Below are positions 33,478-42,535 of a stretch of DNA of 64,000 nt, in pieces (within the stretch, counting starts at the first letter, position 1; each line of letters begins with the position of its first letter). The position numbers were made by a program, and so were the translations under genes. The notes beneath the pieces were generated by a model. That model saw only the letters and a program-made list of their open reading frames with translations. It did not search any database and was not told where the DNA came from. The DNA is from Paenibacillaceae bacterium (GTDB lineage Bacteria; Bacillota; Bacilli; Paenibacillales; Paenibacillaceae), in NCBI GenBank assembly GCA_004134985.1, contig REGQ01000004.1, positions 1 to 64,000 on the forward strand, read 5' to 3'.

Positions 33478-35760
33478 GTGCGTGTGTCCAAATATTTGCT
33501 TAAACTCGTCATTCTTACGTTAATTGTCGGTATCATTCCGGTGTTGTCACTCGGATGGTACTCTTACCACTACGCCTCGAAATCGGTGCTGGAGCAGGTG
33601 GAAGAGCGCAATACTCAAGTGCTGCGGCAAAGCCAATTGCGAGTGGAGCAAACGCTTAAGATGATTGACTATTCAACAGCACAGCTTTTGAATTTGCCGA
33701 TCATCACCAAAGCGATTCCCAAGAAGCTTGAGCCGACAGATTTTGAAATGGTCAAGGAACTATACAATAACTTGTCCTCCATTCAGACCTACGAGCTCGG
33801 CATCAGGGATGTATACCTGCTCAGTCTTGAACAGGATTGGCTGATAAACAATGATGGCCTTGACAGCTATAACCACCCGGGATTAAAGGAGTATCTGCTT
33901 GCCAACAGTGGAAGCTCGCAGGGTTCATTGTGGATCAGCGGCAACTCAGCCAGCGTCCAGGGCTCGGAGGGAATGGTTGAGCTTAGGCACGCTGTCATTA
34001 ATATTAAGAAGTGGCCGATTAATTCAAGGAACCCGCGGGGCCTGGTTTCGGTTGTCTTGTCAGCGCAGCAGTTGAAGCAATTAATCGACAGTGATCCTGG
34101 CATGGGTGATATTTTCATCCTGGATGAGGAGAAGCGGGTGATTGCGCATCCCAATGATGCGCAGCTTGGCATGGATTTCAGTGAATACGGCTACGTTCAG
34201 GCTATAGGGCAGCATTCCGACACGAATGGCGTATTTCATGACGCCGCTGATGGCGAGCAGTCTTCGATATCGTTTCGCAAATCAGCCTATAATGGCTGGA
34301 CTTACGTATCCGTCGTACCGACCAGGACGATTACCAGTCAGGCGATGGCCATCGGGTGGACGTCTATTTTGGTCAGCGTTGTTGTGCTGGTCGCTACAGT
34401 GATTGTCGCAGTCATCGGCTCTCGCCAAATGTACAGTCCTGTGCGTCGTATGTACCGGTCATTGCTCGATGATAAGGACACACATCAGAAAAATGATGAA
34501 TTTCTCGTCATATCGAACCGCATTCAAGGGATACTGTCGGATCAATCCAAATTGAAGGTCGAACTGGAAGGACAGCAGAAGCAATTGGTTGAACTGCTTG
34601 TCCGCAAGCTGATGCTGGGCGAAGCCAAGCCGCAAGAAGCGCTTGAACGTCTTCAGTACTACGGCTATAGCTATGCGGACCAGTGGGAAACGATGCGGGT
34701 ACTTATTCTCCAGTTCGACCGTCTGGACAGTACGCGCTATGCTGAGAAGGATCGTGACTTGCTGCTGTTCGCGATGGGCAACATCGCTGCAGAAATCATT
34801 CCCGAAGATGAGCGTCTGCTCCCGATCGTAATGAAGGAGTCTGTGGTGCTGCTGGTCGGATCGAAAAATCAATCGGAGGAAGTATTCAAGGGGGCTGTAT
34901 TCGACAGAGCTGCTGAAGTGCAGATTTCAGTGAAGCAATATCTCCAGCTGCCAAGCAGCATCGGCATCAGCCGCTCCTTCCAATGCTGGCCGGAATCCAG
35001 GCGCGCGTATGAGGAAGGCGGCAATGCGCTTAAGTACCGGGCCCGTCTAGGCGAGCAGGTCATCTTGTTTATTGAGGATGTGCAGCCGGACAAAGGGAAG
35101 GAAATGATCTATCCCAAGGAGCTTGCCGAGGAATTGTCGTTGGCGATTAAATCGCTTGATTTGGAGCGCACCCGAAACGCGCTTGCCGCGATGATGGACG
35201 CATTATCCGTTCAGGAGTACGACCATAATGACTATCAGCTGGCTCTCGTAAGGCTGCTGATGGAGCTGATCCGGCTGCTGCAGGATGCAGGGGTTTCCTA
35301 TCATGTGCTGAAATCCGGCGAAGATTCATTGTTCGGAGACTTGCTGAAGCTGCATACATCAAGGGAAATCGAGGCATGGTTCAACGATACGATTGTGACT
35401 CCTGCGATCTCCTTGCTGGAGGAGCAGCGGCAAGTGCAGTTTACGAGCATCTCCGAAGAGGTGAAGCGGCTGATCGAGGAAGCCTTCGACACGGACCTGA
35501 CACTGGAGAAGCTGTCGGCCAGAATCAACTATCATCCACAGTATATCAGCCGGGTGTTCAGGCAGGAGACAGGAGTGAACTTCGCGGAGTATTTGTCCCA
35601 ATATCGACTCAGAATTGCCAAGCGGTGGTTGAAGGAGACGAATCTCACAATAACGGAAATTGCCGAGAAGCTGAAATACAACAATCCGGCAAATTTCATC
35701 CGCTACTTCCGCAAGATGGAAGGGATCACGCCGGGCCAATATCGTGACAAAGCGGAGTAG
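33478..35760 (+). CDS. Membrane-bound AraC-family transcriptional regulator
   Basis: A 760-residue one-component regulator of the YesS type. One membrane segment lies at residues 6-28, then an extracellular sensor domain of about 260 residues, a second membrane segment near 290-312 (AIGWTSILVSVVVLVATVIVAVIG), a cytoplasmic linker, and a C-terminal AraC domain with two HTHs (LTLEKLSARINYHPQYISRVFRQETG and LTITEIAEKLKYNNPANFIRYFRK). It probably senses an extracellular sugar or the loaded binding protein and activates the upstream transport operon. GTG 33478 follows GGGGGT by about 10 nt; GTG 33484 is possible. Confidence 0.87.
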   Translation: MRVSKYLLKLVILTLIVGIIPVLSLGWYSYHYASKSVLEQVEERNTQVLRQSQLRVEQTLKMIDYSTAQLLNLPIITKAIPKKLEPTDFEMVKELYNNLSSIQTYELGIRDVYLLSLEQDWLINNDGLDSYNHPGLKEYLLANSGSSQGSLWISGNSASVQGSEGMVELRHAVINIKKWPINSRNPRGLVSVVLSAQQLKQLIDSDPGMGDIFILDEEKRVIAHPNDAQLGMDFSEYGYVQAIGQHSDTNGVFHDAADGEQSSISFRKSAYNGWTYVSVVPTRTITSQAMAIGWTSILVSVVVLVATVIVAVIGSRQMYSPVRRMYRSLLDDKDTHQKNDEFLVISNRIQGILSDQSKLKVELEGQQKQLVELLVRKLMLGEAKPQEALERLQYYGYSYADQWETMRVLILQFDRLDSTRYAEKDRDLLLFAMGNIAAEIIPEDERLLPIVMKESVVLLVGSKNQSEEVFKGAVFDRAAEVQISVKQYLQLPSSIGISRSFQCWPESRRAYEEGGNALKYRARLGEQVILFIEDVQPDKGKEMIYPKELAEELSLAIKSLDLERTRNALAAMMDALSVQEYDHNDYQLALVRLLMELIRLLQDAGVSYHVLKSGEDSLFGDLLKLHTSREIEAWFNDTIVTPAISLLEEQRQVQFTSISEEVKRLIEEAFDTDLTLEKLSARINYHPQYISRVFRQETGVNFAEYLSQYRLRIAKRWLKETNLTITEIAEKLKYNNPANFIRYFRKMEGITPGQYRDKAE

Positions 35761-35795
35761 CCAGGGGGTTCCTTTGGCCGCGAATTTAACAAAAG

Positions 35796-35838
35796 AGGTC
35801 AGGGCAGGCTTTTCACAAAGCCGCTCTGACCTTTTTAT
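35796..35838. terminator. Terminator between the regulator and the aldo-keto reductase genes
   Basis: AGGTCAG-GGC-AGGCTTT pairs with AAAGCC-GCT-CTGACCT, followed by TTTTTATTT on the plus strand and preceded by AAAA, so it can serve both converging genes. Confidence 0.8.
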
Positions 35839-35895
35839 TTATCGTTCATGATGAACTCTGTTTGTTGCACATTGCTTTTTTGTTACACAGAACTA

Positions 35896-36813
35896 TTAAG
35901 GAAGCACATTGCCTGCAGCACGATAGATGCTGTACCATTCTTCGCGCGTCAATTGAACATGGGCTGCCTTCGCGCAATCTTGCAAACGTTCGATGTTCGT
36001 CGTACCGGTAACCGGCTGCATCTTGGCCGGATGGCGAAGCAGCCAGGCGATTGCGATTGTCGTGTTGCTAACTTCGTATTTGGCCGCGATCTCATCGATT
36101 TGCTTGTTCAGCTCAGGGAACTTGTCGCTGCCAAGGAACACGCCTTCAAAAAATCCGTACTGGAAAGGCGACCAAGGCTGAATGGTGATGTCATGCAGGC
36201 GGCAATAATCGAGAATGCTGCCATCGCGATTAACAGCTGATGCATTTTCCATATTGACATTGAACCCGCTGGAGATCATCGTAGCATTCGTAATGCTCAA
36301 TTGCAGTTGGTTGGCAACGAGCGGCTGCTTCACATATTTCTTCAGCAGTTCAATTTGGTTCGGGTTTTGGTTGGATACCCCGAAGTGGCGCACTTTGCCT
36401 GAACGTTCAAGCTGATCGAATGCCTCGGCAACCTCTTCTGGCTCTACCAGCGTATCCGGACGGTGCAGCAGCAAGATATCCAGGTAATCGGTTCTGAGTC
36501 GTTTCAGAATGTTGTCGACCGATTCCAAAATATATTCTTTGGAAAAGTCGAACATTCCTTTGCGGATACCGCATTTGGATTGCAAAATAATTTTTTCGCG
36601 GATATCGTCATTCATGTGAATCGCATCAGCGAAGATTTCCTCGCAAGCACCGCTGCCATAAATATCGGCATGATCGAAGAAATTCGCTCCTTCTTCCAGC
36701 GCTGCTTGTACAAAGCGTTCGGTTTCTGCCTTTTCCAGCGAATTAATGCGCATGCAGCCAACGGCAATTACCGGAATGTCCAGTGAGCTGCTTCCCAGCT
36801 TGATCGTTCTCAT
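35896..36813 (-). CDS. Aldo/keto reductase, YdhF-like
   Basis: A 305-residue NADPH-dependent oxidoreductase with a TIM-barrel fold. The catalytic tetrad is visible: Asp and Tyr in FFDHADIYG, Lys in ILQSKCGI, and His in ILLLHRPDTL. Cofactor-binding stretches include GVSNQNPNQI and the C-terminal TGTTNIERLQ. It resembles E. coli YdhF. Substrate is unknown. GGGAGG lies upstream of ATG 36813. It is a single gene, convergent with the sugar-operon regulator. Confidence 0.88.
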   Translation of the reverse strand: MRTIKLGSSSLDIPVIAVGCMRINSLEKAETERFVQAALEEGANFFDHADIYGSGACEEIFADAIHMNDDIREKIILQSKCGIRKGMFDFSKEYILESVDNILKRLRTDYLDILLLHRPDTLVEPEEVAEAFDQLERSGKVRHFGVSNQNPNQIELLKKYVKQPLVANQLQLSITNATMISSGFNVNMENASAVNRDGSILDYCRLHDITIQPWSPFQYGFFEGVFLGSDKFPELNKQIDEIAAKYEVSNTTIAIAWLLRHPAKMQPVTGTTNIERLQDCAKAAHVQLTREEWYSIYRAAGNVLP

Positions 36814-36960
36814 AATATTGTGTCCTCCCTGTAATAAGGAAATTTAGTCTAAAGAAGAGATTAACAAACCTTATTAATTGTCTCATAAAAGTTCGGTATA
36901 TATCAATATCCCATAGGAATTAGATAAGTTGAACCGAAAGTAGTGCCATAGGGGACAAAA

Positions 36961-37097
36961 TGTTGTATTTTGTACAACATCTCCAGACGTTTGAGCCGAT
37001 TCTCGTGAAATTGTTGTAGTTGATGCAATAATTGCTAGGATAAATGACTTTTCTAGGTGAAATCTTGTAGTTTATACAACAATTTTACGGCTCAAAC
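36961..37097. repeat. Three spaced hairpins inside a 10-bp inverted repeat
   Basis: Three similar hairpins of the form TTGTTGTA-N5-TACAACAA start at 36961, 37011 and about 37063 (spacing 50-52 bp). The second and third are preceded by GTGAAA. Copy 1 has a perfect 7-bp stem (TGTTGTA/TACAACA). Two of them lie between the perfect inverted repeats GTTTGAGCCG (36989-36998) and CGGCTCAAAC (37088-37097). They occupy the gap between the aldo-keto reductase and the MBL hydrolase, in which I see no gene. Confidence 0.65.
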
Positions 37098-37210
37098 CCA
37101 AAAAGCAGTGCGTGACGAGCCTCGGGTGTGCTGCTACGGGTTCGCAAGGTTAAATTAGGATATATGGTATAATAATAGCGATTAAAAGCTGGTTGAGAGG
37201 AGCCAATAAA

Positions 37211-37906
37211 ATGAAGATCACATTTCATGGACAGAGCTGCATTCAGTTAGAGACGGCGACGCATTCCCTTATTATCGATCCTTTTCTGACCGGCAACCCG
37301 GCTGCCAAGCAGTCGCCGGACAACATCAAGGTGGACGCAATTTTGCTCACTCACGGACATAATGACCATGTTGGAGATGCCGAGCAAATTGCGAAGCAGA
37401 ATGACGCTGTTATTATTGCGCCCAACGAGTTGGCCGTATACATGGGCTGGCAGGGCTGCCGCACACATCCGATGCATATCGGTGGTTCATTCTCTTTTGA
37501 TTTTGGCCGGGTTAAATTAACCCAGGCGTTCCACGGATCGGGCTATCAGCCGGAAGGCAAGCAAGAGTTCGTCTATACCGGCATGCCGGCAGGGCTGCTG
37601 CTTTATATAGACGGAGTGACGCTGTACCATGCCGGAGATACATCATTATTCGGGGATATGAAAATAATCGGTGAGTTAAACCAAGTTGATCTTGCGTTTC
37701 TGCCTATTGGCGACAACTTCACAATGGGGCCGGAGGACGCGCTGCTGGCGGCGCAGTGGATTCAGGCGAAACGAGTCATTCCTATCCATTACAATACATT
37801 CCCGCTGATTGAGCAGGATGGCCATCAGTTTGCCCGCGAGCTTGGAGATCGAAATATCGAAGGGATCGTGCTGGAGCCGGGCGAGAGCTTTGTGCTGGAG
37901 AGCTGA
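37211..37906 (+). CDS. UPF0173-type metal-dependent hydrolase (YtkL)
   Basis: A 231-residue metallo-beta-lactamase-fold protein. The metal motif is [12 protein letters not shown] (HxHxDH), with further ligand His residues in [11 protein letters not shown] and IPIHYNTFP. This matches the UPF0173 family, whose substrate is unknown. ATG 37211 follows GAGAGGAG; the frame open to 37193 is rejected. A TATAAT at 37168 is a likely -10. It is a single gene with a palindromic element directly downstream. Confidence 0.9.
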   Translation: MKITFHGQSCIQLETATHSLIIDPFLTGNPAAKQSPDNIKVDAILLTHGHNDHVGDAEQIAKQNDAVIIAPNELAVYMGWQGCRTHPMHIGGSFSFDFGRVKLTQAFHGSGYQPEGKQEFVYTGMPAGLLLYIDGVTLYHAGDTSLFGDMKIIGELNQVDLAFLPIGDNFTMGPEDALLAAQWIQAKRVIPIHYNTFPLIEQDGHQFARELGDRNIEGIVLEPGESFVLES

Positions 37907-37942
37907 TCAATAGCGCTGATCAGTAGCTCTAAACAAGAGCGT

Positions 37943-38096
37943 GTCGATTAATTGTGGACAGTTTTAATCTCGGCGTTTTTGGGCCTCTAGAAGGCTCTCA
38001 GATCGATTTATTTTTCAAACGAAATATGCTGATAATAAAAATTCGATCTGAGAGGCGTTTTCAGGCCAGAAAAAAAGTTATGCACAATTAATCGAC
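37943..38096. mobile_element. 154-bp palindromic element (MITE-like)
   Basis: Perfect 14-bp terminal inverted repeats GTCGATTAATTGTG (37943-37956) and CACAATTAATCGAC (38083-38096) enclose an inner 12-bp inverted repeat CTCTCAGATCGA (37995-38006) and TCGATCTGAGAG (38043-38054). Most of the rest also pairs loosely. It is flanked by direct repeats of CAATAGCGCT(G/A)ATCAGTA (37908 and 38104), with a third partial copy at 38131. It has no coding frame. It could be a mobile miniature element or a very long bidirectional terminator. Confidence 0.6.
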
Positions 38097-38289
38097 AGCC
38101 TCAACAATAGCGCTAATCAGTAACCCTAATCAATAGCGCTGATAAATATAGTATCTGAATGTGAAGGATAGCACAAAAGCTCGCTGAAAGATCATTTTCC
38201 ATTTCACGATCAACCGAAGGGCGCCTTTCCCGCTGCGAGATTTCTAGTAAGAAACCCGCGATGGGAAGTGGCGCCCGCGCTACAATCCG

Positions 38290-39192
38290 CTAAACGCCCC
38301 ACTCCTTGCGGGCTTCTTCCACCGGCTTCGGCGTAGTTTTCCCCCAGGCGTAATGTGCCTTCGGCTTTCTGCCCACCCAGCGCTCATCGACAGGCTCGGA
38401 AGCCAACTGATAACGCGTATCGGAACTGATCCGGTAATGATCAGTCTCATTATTCAGGGAAGCATGCATCGTGTACATGCCGAAAATAATTGCATCTCCC
38501 GCCTCGAAAGGCGCTGTTGCCCACTGCCCGCCGAAGGTGTCAACCAGCTCAATCGGGTCCTCGGAAAACCAGCCTGTTGCAATGTTATCCCGATCAACAT
38601 CGGACTCGCCATACGTTTGTTTGATGCGTTCAAAATTTTGAGAGTTCAAACAGATGGCCAAGGTCCCCATTTCAAGCGGGATATCTCCGAATGGCGTCCA
38701 CATGGTGTACAGGTTTTTCGTGCCGCGGCCCATATACACGACATCATAATGCGCACCGGTGTTGCCGCCTCTTGAAATGGCCCGAGGCCACTTGAATTCG
38801 TAGGTAATGCTCGGTCCGCCAAGCAATTCGTCAAAAAAGCGCATGACGCGCTGGCCGTTGACCACTTCCAGAAATTGCGGGAAGTCCGCTTGCAGTTCAG
38901 CTTCACCTTTTGCCCACATCGCTGTTTTGTTATCGCTTCCAATAATGCCGTCCGCTAGCGCAGCTTGCGGGTCAAGCCGCCCCATCTCATGCAGTTTGTT
39001 CAGAAACTCCCCTCTTGCTGCCAGTACTTGCTCCCGGTCATGGAATCCTTTGATGAACAGATAGCCGTCCTCCTGCAAGCGGTCCCGCAGAGCGTGGGCA
39101 TCCGTTAATATATCATTGGAAATTCGCAGCTCAGTCAAGTAGCGGCTCCCCATCTCCAGTGTTTGTTTTCCCATTGTATAGTGTGCCATCAT
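38290..39192 (-). CDS. Phytanoyl-CoA dioxygenase (PhyH) family protein
   Basis: A 300-residue Fe(II)/2-oxoglutarate-dependent oxygenase of the PhyH superfamily. The iron facial triad is suggested by HYD in GAHYDVVYMG and the distal His in YTMHASLNN, with Arg in YRISSDTRY for 2-oxoglutarate. Related proteins hydroxylate small molecules or natural products; the substrate is unknown. GGGAGG lies upstream of two consecutive ATG codons (39192, 39189). It is one of three PhyH genes in this window. Confidence 0.85.
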   Translation of the reverse strand: MMAHYTMGKQTLEMGSRYLTELRISNDILTDAHALRDRLQEDGYLFIKGFHDREQVLAARGEFLNKLHEMGRLDPQAALADGIIGSDNKTAMWAKGEAELQADFPQFLEVVNGQRVMRFFDELLGGPSITYEFKWPRAISRGGNTGAHYDVVYMGRGTKNLYTMWTPFGDIPLEMGTLAICLNSQNFERIKQTYGESDVDRDNIATGWFSEDPIELVDTFGGQWATAPFEAGDAIIFGMYTMHASLNNETDHYRISSDTRYQLASEPVDERWVGRKPKAHYAWGKTTPKPVEEARKEWGV

Positions 39193-39371
39193 GTTTTCCT
39201 CCCTAAAGTAGATTCAACACAATGATACTTAATTCGGTGCAGCTTGTCGTTTAGCAAAAACGCAAAATAGTTAATCAAAACCGTATTTCGAAGCGGAAAC
39301 AGACACAAGTCGTGGAAAAACTGGAATAGTAACGAGCGACCCGGCGAATAATAACAGCGAGGTGATCAGGT

Positions 39372-40157
39372 TTGAAACGAGTTGGAATAGCATTATTGCT
39401 CGGTATACTGCTGTGCTCAGCGATTCCCGGGTTGTCTGCTGCCGCGCCGTCTGCCAATAAGGCTTTTCATTTCGGCTTTAAAAAAAGTGTTGACGGAGCA
39501 CCCGCTTCCATTGCCGAAGAAGGCTTTCAATCGATTATTAAGCAGCATGGCGCAATTTTCATGGGTGACAGCTCCCGCAAAAATCTTTATTTAACCTTTG
39601 ATAACGGTTATGAAAATGGCTATACGTCAGCAATTCTGGACGTCCTTCAAGAGCGGGGAGTGCCGGCTGCCTTTTTTGTAACGGGTCACTATGTTGCGAC
39701 TGAACCGGAACTGGTCAAGCGAATGCTGCGCGAAGGACATATTGTGGGCAACCACTCGTGGAGCCACCCGGACATGACTACCATCGGCAACGGACAGATC
39801 AAGCAGGAGTTGACCCGTGTTCAGGATGCGGTGACACAACTGACAGGCCAGCCGACGATGCGCTTCCTGCGCCCGCCGCGCGGTATTTTCAATGAACGCA
39901 CATTGAAGGTCACGCGTGAGCTCGGATATACGAATGTCTTTTGGTCCGTCGCCTATAAAGATTGGGAAACACAGCAGCAGAAAGGTTGGAAATACGCTTT
40001 GACGCAAGTCATGAGCCAATTGCATCCGGGTGCGGTTATTTTGCTGCATTCAGTATCCAAGGACAATGCGGAAGCGATTGGTGCCATTATTGAGGAAGCG
40101 CGCAAACAAGGCTATGAATTCCGCAGCCTGGAAATGCTCTCATCCCCAGAGAAATGA
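39372..40157 (+). CDS. pdaA: Polysaccharide deacetylase PdaA (spore cortex muramic delta-lactam synthesis)
   Basis: A 261-residue secreted carbohydrate esterase 4 enzyme. A signal peptide ends near GLSAAA. The PdaA-type motif is LYLTFDNGYENGYTSAIL, where Asn replaces the second Asp of the usual TFDDG, followed by the metal His motif HSWSHPDM and RPPRGIFNERT. PdaA deacetylates N-acetylmuramic acid in the cortex so that muramic delta-lactam forms, which is needed for germination. TTG 39372 follows GAGGTGATC. It points to an endospore former. A weak hairpin (40229-40263) follows. Confidence 0.92.
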   Translation: MKRVGIALLLGILLCSAIPGLSAAAPSANKAFHFGFKKSVDGAPASIAEEGFQSIIKQHGAIFMGDSSRKNLYLTFDNGYENGYTSAILDVLQERGVPAAFFVTGHYVATEPELVKRMLREGHIVGNHSWSHPDMTTIGNGQIKQELTRVQDAVTQLTGQPTMRFLRPPRGIFNERTLKVTRELGYTNVFWSVAYKDWETQQQKGWKYALTQVMSQLHPGAVILLHSVSKDNAEAIGAIIEEARKQGYEFRSLEMLSSPEK

Positions 40158-40370
40158 TCGTGTAATGGAACGTCTGAGCGGATTTTATCCGCCCGTGTGT
40201 GGTGAGAAACTAATGATGCTTTGCCAGCAACCCTGTGTCGGTGTCTTAACGCCATGCAGGGTTCTTAGTTTTGTGCAAATCTGGATTAATATCGGCAATG
40301 TTGCCTACTCCCTTGATTCCTTATAATAAGGCATAGCCATTTATCATTACGATAGGGAGGAAAGAACACA

Positions 40371-41786
40371 ATGAACAAATCCAACACACCATTATTGTTA
40401 ACTGACGAACAGATGCGAACCTTTATTACACAAGGGTTTCTAATTTTAAACACGGATTTCTCCGAGCAATTTCATACCCAACTGGAGCAGACTTTGAATG
40501 ACGTTTATGAAAAGGAGGGCAATCCGGGAAACAACTTGCTGCCGCGGGTACGGGAAGTGCAAATGATCTTTGACCACCCCGTAATAACGGGAGCGCTCAC
40601 CAGTGTCCTGGGTCCGAATTATATGCTGCATGCTCACCGGCATGGACATTACAATGCGGCATCGCAAGCGGGTGCATGGCACAAGGACAGCTATTGGGGC
40701 TATAAACGGATGCGCAATCATCATCCTTGGTGGGCGATGATTATGTATTTTCCGCAGGATACACCCGTCGAACTGGGACCGACAGGCGTATATCCCGGCT
40801 CGCAAAACTATGAGCAGCGCTTATTCGCACAGGACGATAATAAGGAGGAGGCGCTGGCGAGCGGCAAAGCGGGTACATTTGCGCTGATCCACTATGATAT
40901 CTGGCATCGCTCCACACCTAATTTGCTGGGGCGTCCCCGTTACATGCTGAAATTCGAATTTATGCGGACCGAAGCGCCGGCAGCGCCTAGTTGGGACAAT
41001 GAGGATTCGGTATGGCGGCGTCCGGCGATCTGCAATACGCCGATCGCGGAGCATGACACGCTGTGGGAGGAGACATGGAATTGGCTGACAGGCCGTCTTG
41101 GATCTATAGCGGGTACGCGGCAAGCCGATTCGTCTGAACTGGCTGAGCTGAAAGACGCTTTGCTGGCAGGGGCTGAGCCGGCTGTACTTGATGCGGCCTA
41201 TGAGCTTGCCCGTACAGGCCAGCAAGGCGTGGAAATATTGCTGGAAGGACTGCATCATCAGAACAAGCCCGTTTCGCGCAATGCGGCCTATGGCTTGTCG
41301 GTTAGCGGGGAGGATGCGGTCGCCGGACTGCTGGCTGCTCTGGACAGTCCGCACAAGCATACCGTGGTGCATGCGGCTTTTGCGCTGGGCGAGCTTCGCC
41401 AGCATGCCGCGCCTGCCTTGCCGAAGTTGGCGGCGCTGGTTGAACATGCCGAGCGTGCGGTTCGCCAGACGGCAGCAGAAGCGCTAGCCCTCGTTGCAAC
41501 GCCGATTGAGCCGGCCGTGGAGGGCCTGATCCGCGCGCTGGAGGATGACGATGCGCAGGTGCGCTTTACAGCAGGGCTCGCTTTGTCCCGGTTAGGTGCT
41601 GCAGCTGAATCTGCCGTGCCGCAGCTGGCAGCAGCGCTGGAGGATGATAATCGCTACGTGCGCGCCCATGCCGCGGAAGCACTCAACTATATCGGCACAG
41701 ATGAGGCGAAGGATGTGCTGATTGCCTTTCTTTTCCGCTCGCGCTGGTGCCCCACGACGACGCCGGACAATGCTTTTTATCCGTAA
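40371..41786 (+). CDS. PhyH-family oxygenase fused to HEAT repeats
   Basis: A 471-residue two-part protein. Residues 1-215 are a PhyH-type Fe(II)/2-oxoglutarate oxygenase with HKD in GAWHKDSYWG, distal His in IWHRSTPN and Arg in GRPRYMLKFEF. Residues about 265-455 form five to six HEAT repeats (for example VVHAAFALGELRQHAAPALP and VRFTAGLALSRLGAAAESAV), a helical scaffold for protein contacts. The fusion suggests a protein or large-complex substrate, but this is inference. The HEAT half is more GC-rich. GGGAGG precedes ATG 40371. A strong terminator follows. Confidence 0.85.
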   Translation: MNKSNTPLLLTDEQMRTFITQGFLILNTDFSEQFHTQLEQTLNDVYEKEGNPGNNLLPRVREVQMIFDHPVITGALTSVLGPNYMLHAHRHGHYNAASQAGAWHKDSYWGYKRMRNHHPWWAMIMYFPQDTPVELGPTGVYPGSQNYEQRLFAQDDNKEEALASGKAGTFALIHYDIWHRSTPNLLGRPRYMLKFEFMRTEAPAAPSWDNEDSVWRRPAICNTPIAEHDTLWEETWNWLTGRLGSIAGTRQADSSELAELKDALLAGAEPAVLDAAYELARTGQQGVEILLEGLHHQNKPVSRNAAYGLSVSGEDAVAGLLAALDSPHKHTVVHAAFALGELRQHAAPALPKLAALVEHAERAVRQTAAEALALVATPIEPAVEGLIRALEDDDAQVRFTAGLALSRLGAAAESAVPQLAAALEDDNRYVRAHAAEALNYIGTDEAKDVLIAFLFRSRWCPTTTPDNAFYP

Positions 41787-41817
41787 CGGTAAGCCCGCAG
41801 CGGCCACGGATCAGAAA

Positions 41818-41857
41818 AGAAAGAAGGCAGCGCCGCATGCGCTGCCTTCTTTCTTTC
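41818..41857. terminator. Bidirectional terminator between converging genes
   Basis: AGAAAGAAGGCAGCGC (41818-41833) pairs perfectly over 16 bp with GCGCTGCCTTCTTTCT (41839-41854), with T-rich DNA on both exits. Confidence 0.88.
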
Positions 41858-41884
41858 TCATTATGTGACGAAATCCCGCGGCAG

Positions 41885-42388
41885 TTAAAATTCCTTTTTC
41901 CGTGACATTACTACGAAAGCGCCAGCAATAATCAGTGCTACTGCGATCATGGAACGCCCTTGGCCGATTGAATCAAGCAGTGTGCCGATCGAGAACACAC
42001 TGAAGAACAACAGAAACAGCACCGTCAAAATGTTAATCGGGATCAGCAGCCATTTGTTGCGGTTGCCAAACCAGTACATTTCGAACAACCCGACAGCCGG
42101 CGCCAAGATGAAGCCGGGCCAAATATATCCCCAGCTGTCAAACAGCATGCCGAATTGGCACGTAATTCCGACAACCAATAAAACGCCTCCAGGAACCAGC
42201 AAACCGATCCCCCTGCGTCCAGTCATGGAAAAGTACATCCAGTGAAAGAACAGCCCTAGCGGGATAACGAACAGGCTCGGCCAGAAATAAGTAAAAATCC
42301 GTCCCGGCCCAAATGAATCACCCTGATTAAAAAATAAATAGGCGCCAAGCAAAATTAGTAAAGGGCCAAAAATATAACGGGGTTTCAT
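41885..42388 (-). CDS. Integral membrane protein with LiaF/DUF5668-like segments
   Basis: A 167-residue protein of six or so hydrophobic segments. The repeated pattern of short hairpins (GPLLILLGAYLFF, YIWPGFILAPAVGLFEM, MIAVALIIAGAFVVM) resembles the N-terminal membrane domain of LiaF-like proteins, but the C-terminal LiaF domain is missing. Function is unknown. AGGAGAG lies upstream of ATG 42388. It stands alone between the terminator and the AraC gene. Confidence 0.65.
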   Translation of the reverse strand: MKPRYIFGPLLILLGAYLFFNQGDSFGPGRIFTYFWPSLFVIPLGLFFHWMYFSMTGRRGIGLLVPGGVLLVVGITCQFGMLFDSWGYIWPGFILAPAVGLFEMYWFGNRNKWLLIPINILTVLFLLFFSVFSIGTLLDSIGQGRSMIAVALIIAGAFVVMSRKKEF

Positions 42389-42535
42389 CGGGATATCTCT
42401 CCTTCAAATGAACTGAGTCTTTAAGTATCTCTAGCATATCACAGTAATGCAGCCTGCTCCTCCATCCCCGGAATGCAGTTGGCACTAGACCTGAGTCCAG
42501 TGTACAGGGAAGCTTGAGACGCAGTCGTATGACAG

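Noticed and set aside
40229-40263. Hairpin AACCCTG/CAGGGTT after pdaA as a terminator
   Set aside because: Stem is only 7 bp with a 21-nt loop and a poor T-run; kept only as a remark in the gene entry.
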